NCBI GenBank assembly: GCA_016214955.1
Contig: JACRMN010000015.1
Location: 124,001-188,000, forward strand
DNA: 64,000 nucleotides
Reading direction: 5' to 3'
Origin: Deltaproteobacteria bacterium
GTDB taxonomy: Bacteria > Myxococcota > Myxococcia > Myxococcales > Anaeromyxobacteraceae
Shown: positions 10,071 through 17,814 of the stretch, piece after piece
How positions within the stretch are numbered: position 1 is the first letter of the stretch
Layout of the letters: each line of letters begins with the position of its first letter
Position numbers and translations under genes: made by a program
The notes under the pieces: model-generated
What the model was told of the DNA's origin: nothing
What the model saw: the letters and a program-made list of their open reading frames with translations, nothing else
The model's database searches: none

Positions 10071-13000
10071 CTACCCCTCCGTCGCCGGCAAGAGCTCCTC
10101 CACCGGCGAGGGCGGAGGCGGCGGCAGGGCGGTCTGGGGCTCGCGGCGCTTCTTGAAGCGCTGGTGGACCTCGAAGGCGAAGTTGTCCAGCACCTCGGGG
10201 TCGATGGGGTCGCCGTTGAGCGAGAGGGAGAGCGAGAGCAGCCCCTCCTTCTCGGCCACGTGGCAGAACTGCGCCTCGGCGATCTTGTTGGGCATGCACT
10301 CCAGCGGGCCCACGCTCACCGTTGCGTCGATCTCGCGGTTGCGCCAGGCGCGCACCGGCACGCCGATGGTGAGCGGCGTCTCCACCTCCAGCTCCTCGCG
10401 GACGTAGTCGCTGGCGGCCTGGAACACCTCGGGGATGCTGGCGTGCTCCGGCCAGCCCAGGGCGTCGGCGGCGGCGTGGTAGGTGACCGAGAGCAGGCGC
10501 TTGCGCACCCAGTGCTCGATGCGATCCGGGATGCTGCTCTTCAGGCCGCGCTTGTGGGCGATGTAGTCGGAGTACTGGAGGTACTCGGACACCGGCTCCA
10601 GCTTGGCGCGGATGCCGCGCCGCTCCAGCGCCCGGGCCACGAAGTCGTTGGCGAAGGGGTCGCTGCGCACGTAGATCTCGCCCACCACCAGCACGTTGGG
10701 GATCTCGCGCTTGCCCTTCACCGCCGCCAGCTCCCTCGCGAAGCGGCCCACCAGCTCCGGGATGCCGTAGCCTCGGCCGGTGGAGGCCTCGTAGAGCACC
10801 TTGGCGGGCGAGAGGTCGCCGCCGCCGGCCCTTTCCAGCAGCCGCTCCAGCTCGGCCGAGTAGCGGGCGTGGATCTTCTCCGCCGCTCCCTCCTCCAGCT
10901 CCACCGGGCGGACGTCGTGCAGCGCGTCCTCGAGGATGCCGAAGGCAGCCAGGCCCGTGAAGACGATGGCCGAGAAGCCCGAGGGCAGCCCCTTGAAGTA
11001 GTCGCCGAAGGGCGGCGACCAGATCTTCACCCGCTCGCCCCAGCCCAGCCGCTGCAGGATCATGTGGTGCAGATCCCGGTAGGCGCCGAAGCGGCAGGGG
11101 CCGCAGGAGCCGGGCATGAGGAAGAGGAACTGCTCGTCGGTGTGGCGCGCCTGCTCCAGCCTGTCGAGCACGCTCCCCAGCGTCACCGTCATGGGGAGGC
11201 ACTCCTTGCCCGAGGTCTGGCGGCGGCCCATCCGCAGGGTCTCCTGGGTGGGCTGGGCCAGCACCTCGGCCGGCACGCCCAGGCCGCGGATGGCGGCGGC
11301 GGCGGCCTTGGCCTCCGGGCCCATGGGCGGGATGAGCACCCGGGCCTTGCGCTTCACGATCTCGGTGATGAGCTGCGGCTCGACGTGGAGCCGCTTCTCG
11401 TCCTTGGGGGCGGCCCTGACCGCGGCCCGCTGGTCCTCGCGGACGCAGTGCAGGAAGGCCTCGACGCGGGTCTTGGTGCCGGCGTCGCCCGAGTGGCCGT
11501 CGGTCTCGATGATGGCGAAGGGGCGCCCCTCCATCAGCCAGGCGAAGGTGTGGACCGTGAAGCTGTCCGGGCCGCAGGAGTAGTTGGAGCAGAAGATGCT
11601 GTAGACGTCGGGAAGCCGGCGCACGTGCCAGGCGGCGCGGAGGATGCGCTGGCTGTAGCCCCAGAAGACGTCGTCGAACACCGGCGCGTCATCGGGCACC
11701 GGCAGGCAGTCCACCGGGATGGCCACCGCGCCCTGCTCGCGGAGGATGCTGGGCACGTTGGAGTTGAGGACGTCGTTGTGGATGGTGTAGCTGCGGCCCA
11801 GCACCACCACCGGGGTCACGCCCTTCTCGGCGCAGAAGGCCAGCGCCCGGCGGCCCGAGGCCAGGAGCTCGGCGTCGAAGTCGAGCTGCACCTGGCGGGC
11901 CTCGGCCCAGGCCGCCTTCCAGGCGGTGTCCCTCTTCACGCCCAGGTCGGCGGCCAGGGCCTGGCAGGCGGCCAGCAGCTCGAGCGAGTCGAGCGCCCCC
12001 TCGCCCATGTCCACCACCGGGGAGAGGATCCGGGCGTGCAGCCCCTCGCCCAGGTCCCACCGCATCATGTCGGGCGCCGCCTGGACGATGGGGCACACCG
12101 TGCTGAAGCGCTCCTTCTTCACCCGCGGGATCTCGCGGAGCATGGGGAGGAAGAGGAAGTCGGGCTTCCGCCCCGCCATGTCGGCCACCAGCCCGTGGTA
12201 CTGCTGCATCGGGGCGCAGAACGGGACGTTGGCCTCCTCGATGCCGCGCTTCAGCGCCTTGCGGTCGGCGCCGGTGGCCACCGAGACGTCGAAGCCCAGC
12301 CGGTGGAGGAAGGTGGCGAAGAAGGGGAAGAGCCCCTTCAGCTGGAACTCGTCGGTGACCGCCACCACCCGGTTGCCGCGGGGCACGGTGACCTGGTCGA
12401 TGATCCGCTGCACCGCCTCGGCCCGCTCGCGGAAGGGGTCGGGCGAGAGGTCGGGCAGCTTCCTCTTGCGGGTGCCCTTGTCGTAGAGCGAGCAGTTGCC
12501 ACCCCAGGTGAAGCGGCTCTTCTCGCCGGCCACCACGGTGGTGAGCCTGTCGATGCGGCACTTGTTGCCGGCGCCGCCGCAGCCCTGGGTCGACTGGCAG
12601 ACGAAGTTGTCCTTCTTCTCCACCTTGGCCGAGAGGAAGCGCTGGCAGTCCACCGTGGCGGCGCCGGCCAGCGGCAGGTCGTCGAGGGCCAGCAGGCCGA
12701 TGCCGATGGCGCCCATCAGGCCGGGCTTGGGCGGGACGATGACCTCGGCGCCGGTCTGGCGGGCCACCGCCGCCGCCAGGGCGTCGGAGGCGAAGGGCAT
12801 GCCCTGGCAGAAGATCACCTGGCCCACCGAGCGGGAGCCCTTCACGCGGTTGAGATAGTTGGAGATCACCGAGTCGTAGATGCCGGCGATGACCCGCTCC
12901 TGCTCCACGCCGGTGGCCACCGCCTCGTCGATGATCTCGGCCATGAAGACCGAGCAGTGCTGGCCCAGGGCCACACCGCCGTCGCTCTGGAGCGCGGCGC

Positions 13001-14390
13001 TGCCCAGCTGGACCACGTTGTCGATGCCCGAGAAGCGGCGCCCCTGCTCCTCGATGAAGGAGCCGGTGCCGGCCGAGCAGGCCTCGTTCATGGCGGCGTC
13101 GACCACCCGGCCCTCGTTGAGCCGGATGTACTTGGCGTCCTGACCGCCGATCTCGAAGATGGTGTCCACCCGCGGCTCGAAGTGCAGCGCGCCGGTGGCG
13201 TGGGCGGCGATCTCGTTGAGGACGTAGACGGTGTCGCGGCCGAAGCAGGTGCTGAGCAGGGAGCCCACGATCTCGCGGCCGGAGCCGGTGGCGCCGAAGC
13301 CCTTGACCCGGTGGAGCGCCGCCGGGCCGTCGAGGAACTCGCGCATGAGCTGCTGCGCGGCGCCAACCGGGTCGCCGTTGGTGCGCAGGTAGCCCTCCCA
13401 GAGGGCCTCGCGGGTCTCGAGGTCCAGGGCCACCGCCTTGGAGCCGGTGGAGCCGATGTCGAAGCCGAGCAGCACGTCGCGCGGCCCCTCCACCTCGCGG
13501 GCCGGCGGCATGGGCATGCGCTTCACCCGGGAGAGCGCCGCCGCCAGCGACGGCAGCTTCTCCAGGCTGGTGTCCCGCGGCGGCTCCAGGAGCCGGTCGA
13601 GGGAGGGCACCCGCAGGCCGTGCTCCGAGGCGGTGACCGCGCAGCCCAGCGCCTCCAGGAACAGGCCGTCCTCGACGTTGGCGGGGATGAGCTCCATGCC
13701 CTGGCGCCCGGCGAAGGCGCGGAAGTGATCGCGCACGCGCGACGAGCGACAGACGCCGCCGGCCAGCACCATCCGCTTCGGGGCCACCGCCGGCTTCACC
13801 AGCACCTGGACGTTCTCGGCGATGGCGTCGAGGAGGCCGGCGAGGATGCGGTCCTTGCCCTCGCCCTTGTTGGCGAGGTGGGTCATGTCGGTCTTCAGGA
13901 TCACCGGGCAGCGGCCCGAGAGCGGCGCCGGCTCGGCGACGCCGGCGGCCAGAGCGGCGGCGTCCTCGACGCCCATGTCGAAGCGCTCCACCAGCTGCCG
14001 CAGGAAGTTGCCGGTGCCCTGGGCGCAGCGGGAGTTCTCGCGGAACACCTCCACGCCGCCCTCGCGCAGCTCCAGCACCGAGAAGCCGTGGCTGCCGATG
14101 GAGACCACGGTGGCGGGCCCGTCGCCGTGGAGGAAGCGGTGGCCGGCGGCCTGCGCCTGCTTGGCGGGCACGCGCAGGAGCGCCACCTGGCGGCCGAGGC
14201 GGCCGGCCACGGCGGCGCCGTCCACGCGGTCCCAGTCCCAGCCCCGGAGGATCTCCACCAGCGTCTTGCCCGGCTCCTTGTGGTGCTCGGCGACCTGACG
14301 CCGCTCCCAGCGGAGCGTGGAGCCCTCGCGGGAGAGCTCCACCACCTTGATGGTCTCGGCGCCGACGTCGATGCCGATGTACCGGGCCAT
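10071..14390 (-). CDS. Fused 2-hydroxyacyl-CoA dehydratase activase/dehydratase-like protein
   Basis: 1439 aa. Two ASKHA ATPase halves of the BadF/BadG/HgdC type come first: MARYIGIDVGAETIKVVEL at the N-terminus with CAQGTGNFLRQL, then GFDIGSTGSKAVAL at ~305 with ACSAGTGSFIEEQG at ~437. A CGGAGNKCRID cysteine cluster at ~600 precedes a long C-terminal part resembling the CoA-activase DUF2229 and HgdB-type dehydratase regions (GSCGPCRFGAYRDLHH). In known systems the activase uses ATP and a 4Fe-4S cluster to inject a low-potential electron into the dehydratase. No separate dehydratase subunits or CoA-transferase lie nearby, so the substrate is unknown. The ATG follows GAGGAGGATGA. Confidence 0.9.
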   Translation of the reverse strand: MARYIGIDVGAETIKVVELSREGSTLRWERRQVAEHHKEPGKTLVEILRGWDWDRVDGAAVAGRLGRQVALLRVPAKQAQAAGHRFLHGDGPATVVSIGSHGFSVLELREGGVEVFRENSRCAQGTGNFLRQLVERFDMGVEDAAALAAGVAEPAPLSGRCPVILKTDMTHLANKGEGKDRILAGLLDAIAENVQVLVKPAVAPKRMVLAGGVCRSSRVRDHFRAFAGRQGMELIPANVEDGLFLEALGCAVTASEHGLRVPSLDRLLEPPRDTSLEKLPSLAAALSRVKRMPMPPAREVEGPRDVLLGFDIGSTGSKAVALDLETREALWEGYLRTNGDPVGAAQQLMREFLDGPAALHRVKGFGATGSGREIVGSLLSTCFGRDTVYVLNEIAAHATGALHFEPRVDTIFEIGGQDAKYIRLNEGRVVDAAMNEACSAGTGSFIEEQGRRFSGIDNVVQLGSAALQSDGGVALGQHCSVFMAEIIDEAVATGVEQERVIAGIYDSVISNYLNRVKGSRSVGQVIFCQGMPFASDALAAAVARQTGAEVIVPPKPGLMGAIGIGLLALDDLPLAGAATVDCQRFLSAKVEKKDNFVCQSTQGCGGAGNKCRIDRLTTVVAGEKSRFTWGGNCSLYDKGTRKRKLPDLSPDPFRERAEAVQRIIDQVTVPRGNRVVAVTDEFQLKGLFPFFATFLHRLGFDVSVATGADRKALKRGIEEANVPFCAPMQQYHGLVADMAGRKPDFLFLPMLREIPRVKKERFSTVCPIVQAAPDMMRWDLGEGLHARILSPVVDMGEGALDSLELLAACQALAADLGVKRDTAWKAAWAEARQVQLDFDAELLASGRRALAFCAEKGVTPVVVLGRSYTIHNDVLNSNVPSILREQGAVAIPVDCLPVPDDAPVFDDVFWGYSQRILRAAWHVRRLPDVYSIFCSNYSCGPDSFTVHTFAWLMEGRPFAIIETDGHSGDAGTKTRVEAFLHCVREDQRAAVRAAPKDEKRLHVEPQLITEIVKRKARVLIPPMGPEAKAAAAAIRGLGVPAEVLAQPTQETLRMGRRQTSGKECLPMTVTLGSVLDRLEQARHTDEQFLFLMPGSCGPCRFGAYRDLHHMILQRLGWGERVKIWSPPFGDYFKGLPSGFSAIVFTGLAAFGILEDALHDVRPVELEEGAAEKIHARYSAELERLLERAGGGDLSPAKVLYEASTGRGYGIPELVGRFARELAAVKGKREIPNVLVVGEIYVRSDPFANDFVARALERRGIRAKLEPVSEYLQYSDYIAHKRGLKSSIPDRIEHWVRKRLLSVTYHAAADALGWPEHASIPEVFQAASDYVREELEVETPLTIGVPVRAWRNREIDATVSVGPLECMPNKIAEAQFCHVAEKEGLLSLSLSLNGDPIDPEVLDNFAFEVHQRFKKRREPQTALPPPPPSPVEELLPATEG

Positions 14391-14622
14391 TCATCCTCCT
14401 CGGGCTGCGCTCAGCCCAGACCGGTGCTCCTGCCACGCGGGGACAGACTTGCGCGGCATCAAGTTCGAAACGCGGAATTTGCGTGCGGCCGGGTGCGGCC
14501 GGGGTGTGGGCGCGTCCCGGTGCAAGCGACCGGCCTGGACCCTGGGCCCTTGCGGGCTCTGATTCCCGCGCCGGGCAGGAGCCGCCGCTGGGCCGGCTAC
14601 CTAACACATTCGGGGCAATCGA

Positions 14623-15018
14623 TCACCGGCCTGCGCCACAGTACCGCTCCACCAGGGCCAGCAGCTCCGGGATGCGGATGGGCTTCTCCAGCCGCCCCAC
14701 GAGCTCCGGCGACCGCAGCTCCGGCGCCAGGTCGAGGTCGGCGGTGATGAGGGCCACCGGGATGGCCAGCAGCGAGGGATCGGCGGCTCGCTGGCGGCAC
14801 ACCTCGGCGCCTCCCATGCCCGGCATGAGCAGGTCGAGGAGCACCAGGCCGGGCCGGAGCTCGCGCATCCGGGCCAGCCCCTCGCCCCCGTTCCTGGCCG
14901 TGGCCACCGGCCAGCCCTCGAGCTCGAGGAGCTCGCGCAGCGTGTCGCGGCTGTCCCGGTCGTCCTCCACCACCAGCACGGTGCGGCGCCCGCCGCCGGG
15001 GACCGGCGTGTCCCTCAC
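14623..15018 (-). CDS. Stand-alone response-regulator receiver
   Basis: 131 aa, a single CheY-like receiver. It has the acidic pair in VLVVEDDRDSRD, the phospho-acceptor Asp in LVLLDLLMPGMGG, the switch Thr in VALITAD and the conserved Lys in GRLEKPI. There is no output domain, so it signals by protein contact or as a phosphorelay link. The GTG start overlaps the upstream kinase stop as GTGA. Final gene of a three-gene coupled signalling unit. Confidence 0.92.
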   Translation of the reverse strand: MRDTPVPGGGRRTVLVVEDDRDSRDTLRELLELEGWPVATARNGGEGLARMRELRPGLVLLDLLMPGMGGAEVCRQRAADPSLLAIPVALITADLDLAPELRSPELVGRLEKPIRIPELLALVERYCGAGR

Positions 15019-16124
15019 GGCGCCTCGCCCCGCGGCAGCTCGAGCGTGAAGGTCGAGCCCTCGCCCTTCTTGCTCTCCACCTTGATGCAGCCGCCATGGG
15101 CCTCGGCCACCAGCCGCGCCACCCACAGCCCCACCCCGAAGCCGCCGTAGTGGTGCTCGGGCACGGCCCGCTCGAAGCGCTCGAAGATGCGGGCCTGGTC
15201 CTCGGGGGCGATGCCGATGCCGCGGTCCCGGACCCAGAGCCGGGCCACCCCGTCCCGGAGCGCCGCGCCCAGGTCCACCGGGCGCCCGGCGCCGTACTTG
15301 ATGGCGTTGGAGAGCATGCTGGCGGCGATGGTCTCGACCCGGCCACGATCCCAGCGGCCGCGCACCGGAGCCGGGGCGTGGATGGCGAGGACGATGCCGG
15401 CGTCCTCCAGCGGCTCGGCGAAGCGCTCCGCCAGCCGGCGCACCAGCTCGGCGAGGTCGAAGGGCTCGGGCGACAGCTCGAGCTGGCCGGTGGTGAGGCG
15501 CGACACCTCCAGCAGCCGGTTCACCAGCTCGCCGAGCCGCTCCGCCGAGCGGGTGGCGGTGCGGACCTTCGTCACCATGCGCTCGTCGGCGGGCTGCTCG
15601 CCGGCCAGCAGCCGCTGCAGGCTCTGGAGCTGGAGCTGCAGCGCGGTGAGCGGGGTCTTGAGCTCGTGCGAGGCGATGGAGAGGAACTGGTCGCGGGCCG
15701 CCACCGCGCGCTGCAGCGCCTCCAGCGTCTCGCGCCGCTCGCGGCGGATGAGAGCGTCCCGCATCTCCCGCTCCACCGCCGGGACGAGCCGGGTCAGGTT
15801 CTGCTTCATCACGAAGTCGCCGGCGCCGGCCTTGAGCGCCTCGACCGCGCTCTCCTCGCCGATGTGGCCCGAGACCAGCACGAAGGGGATCTCCCCGCCG
15901 CCGGCGGCGCGGACCAGGCGCAGCGCCTCGCGCCCGTTGAAGCGGGGCATGCTGTAGTCGGAGATGACCACGTCCCAGGGCCCGCGCTGCAGCGCCGCCT
16001 GGAGGTCGGCTGCGCTCTGCACCCGGGTGACCGCTGCCGCGTAGCCGCCGCGGCGCAGCTCCAGGGCGACGAGCAGCGCGTCGTCCTCGCTGTCCTCGAC
16101 GAGCAGCACCTGGAGCGGCCTCAC
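15015..16124 (-). CDS. Hybrid receiver-histidine kinase
   Basis: 369 aa. The N-terminal receiver domain has VLLVEDSEDD, Asp in VVISDYSMP and Lys in FVMKQNL. A HisKA domain follows with FLSIASHELKTPL (phospho-His), then HATPase_c with N-box SMLSNAIKYG, DRGIGIAPED and GFGVGLWVARL. There is no membrane segment, so it is cytosolic and probably takes phosphate from the upstream kinase on its receiver, which then gates its own kinase. The GTG overlaps the previous stop as GTGA. Confidence 0.92.
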   Translation of the reverse strand: MRPLQVLLVEDSEDDALLVALELRRGGYAAAVTRVQSAADLQAALQRGPWDVVISDYSMPRFNGREALRLVRAAGGGEIPFVLVSGHIGEESAVEALKAGAGDFVMKQNLTRLVPAVEREMRDALIRRERRETLEALQRAVAARDQFLSIASHELKTPLTALQLQLQSLQRLLAGEQPADERMVTKVRTATRSAERLGELVNRLLEVSRLTTGQLELSPEPFDLAELVRRLAERFAEPLEDAGIVLAIHAPAPVRGRWDRGRVETIAASMLSNAIKYGAGRPVDLGAALRDGVARLWVRDRGIGIAPEDQARIFERFERAVPEHHYGGFGVGLWVARLVAEAHGGCIKVESKKGEGSTFTLELPRGEAP

Positions 16125-17638
16125 CGGTCGCCCTCCCGCTCGCCGAGCGTGAAGGAGAAGGTGGCCCCCTGGCCCGGCTGCCCCTCGGCCCAGGCCCGGC
16201 CACCGTGGCGGTGGACGATGCGCTGCAGGGTGGCCAGGCCCACGCCGGTGCCCTCGAACTCCTCGGGCGTGTGCAGCCGCTGGAAGGGCTGGAAGAGGCG
16301 GCCGGCGTAGGCCATGTCGAAGCCGGCGCCGTTGTCCCGCACCAGGTAGGTCCGGCCCTCGGGCCCCTCGCGCGCCTCGAACGCGATGCGAGGCTCGGCC
16401 GCCGGGCGGGTGAACTTCATGGCGTTCTCGAGCAGGTTCACGAGCGCCACCCGCAGCAGCCGGGCGTCGGCATGGGCCTCGACCCCGGGCTGGATGCGCC
16501 ACTCGACGCGGCGGCCGGGCTCGCGGTCCTGCACCTCGTCTGCCACCTCGCGCACCAGGGCGGTGAGGTCGAGCCGCTGCCGGCGCAGCTCGGCGCGGCT
16601 CACCCGCGAGAGCTGCAGGAGGTCGTCGATGAGCATCGACATGCGGCGGCTGGCGGCGCGGATGCGCGCCAGGTAGTCGAGGCCGGACCCGTCGAGCCGC
16701 TCGGCGTACTCCTCGGTGAGGGCCTGGGCGAAGCCGGCCAGGGCCCGCACCGGGGCTCGCAGGTCGTGGGAGACCGAGTAGGAGAAGGCTTCCAGCTCGC
16801 GGTTGAGGTGCAGGAGCTCGCGGGTGCGGTCGGCCACCGCACGCTCCAGCTCGGCGGCGCGGCGCCGCTCGGCGTCGGCCAGCGCCCGCCGGCTGCGCCT
16901 CCGCTCCACGAAGGCGGCGAGCTGCAGGCCGATGTCCTGCGCCGTCTCGGGCAGGCCGGCGAGGGGCGGGGCGCGGCGGGCCAGCAGCTCCACCACCGCC
17001 GCCGTCTCCTTGCCCACCCTCACCGGGAAGGCGAGCGCCGCCTCCCAGGGCGCCTCCAGCGTGCCCGGCCCGTCCACCGCCGCCTGGCCGCTGCGGTGGA
17101 CGCGCCCCGCCAGCCCCTCGTCGAGGTGGCAGCGCTCGTCGCGCCAGCCCGGCGGCTCCGGGGCCGACGGGTCGGCCGACCAGGCGCCGGACGCCTGGAG
17201 CGCGCCCCCCTCCAGCGTCCAGACCCGGGCGGCGTCGAAGCCCAGCTCCACCGCCACCGCCGAGAGCAGGGCCTCGCGGGCGCCCCGCAGGCTCTCGGCC
17301 TCCGCCAGCACCCGCGCCGTCGCCAGCTGCGCGGCCCGGCGCCGCTCCACCTGGCGCCGCTCCTCGGTCAGCTGCTCGGCCCGCTCCCGGGCCTCGAGGA
17401 GCGCCAGCTCGTACATGAGGGAGAGGCGGCGCATCTGGCGCACCGCGAAGGCCGCCAGCGCGATCCCGGCCAGCAGCGCCCCCCCCACCACCACCGACAC
17501 GATCCGCTCGCCGGCGTCCCCGTGGACCAGCTCCCAGACCAGGACGGTGAGCAGTGCGGCCAGCAGCAGCGCCGGGAGGGCCGCCAGCTGCCGAACCAGG
17601 CGACCCAGCTCGCGGCGCTGGCTGTCGAGCGCGATCAT
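16121..17638 (-). CDS. Membrane histidine kinase with GAF-like sensor
   Basis: About 505 aa from ATG 17638; an upstream in-frame ATG at 17704 would add 22 residues. Two N-terminal transmembrane helices (LPALLLAALLTVLVWELV and VVVGGALLAGIALAAFAV) are followed by a coiled coil, a GAF-like region (~125-275), and a second coiled coil into HisKA (YSVSHDLRAPVRALAGFAQ). HATPase_c motifs are VNLLENAMKFT, DNGAGFD and GTGVGLATL. It resembles phytochrome-type HWE/HisKA kinases. It is divergent from the electron-transfer operon starting at 17815, suggesting but not proving a regulatory link. Confidence 0.9.
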   Translation of the reverse strand: MIALDSQRRELGRLVRQLAALPALLLAALLTVLVWELVHGDAGERIVSVVVGGALLAGIALAAFAVRQMRRLSLMYELALLEARERAEQLTEERRQVERRRAAQLATARVLAEAESLRGAREALLSAVAVELGFDAARVWTLEGGALQASGAWSADPSAPEPPGWRDERCHLDEGLAGRVHRSGQAAVDGPGTLEAPWEAALAFPVRVGKETAAVVELLARRAPPLAGLPETAQDIGLQLAAFVERRRSRRALADAERRRAAELERAVADRTRELLHLNRELEAFSYSVSHDLRAPVRALAGFAQALTEEYAERLDGSGLDYLARIRAASRRMSMLIDDLLQLSRVSRAELRRQRLDLTALVREVADEVQDREPGRRVEWRIQPGVEAHADARLLRVALVNLLENAMKFTRPAAEPRIAFEAREGPEGRTYLVRDNGAGFDMAYAGRLFQPFQRLHTPEEFEGTGVGLATLQRIVHRHGGRAWAEGQPGQGATFSFTLGEREGDR

Positions 17639-17814
17639 CGGCGGGCAAAGGAGTAGCAGGATCGGAGCCCCAGGTGGGCACTCCCTCCCGGGTGCCTCCC
17701 ACATCGCCCCCCGTCGTATCCGACCCGCCTGGCGCGGCGCCGGTTCTTGATAAACTCCCGCTGGCCTTGCAGGAGAGGCAGCACACCAGGACTTGGCGTA
17801 TAGGGTAGGCCTCC

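Noticed and set aside
9123-14747. 1874-codon open frame on the + strand opposite the activase gene
   Set aside because: It is the antisense shadow of a strongly coding, motif-rich reverse-strand gene. Its translation is repetitive Ala/Gly/His/Val with no domains, as expected opposite GC3-rich codons.
17799-17806. TATAGGGT as a -10 box for the conduit operon
   Set aside because: It is only about 8 bases before the GTG start and has no -35 element at a workable distance; the real promoter is probably further upstream.
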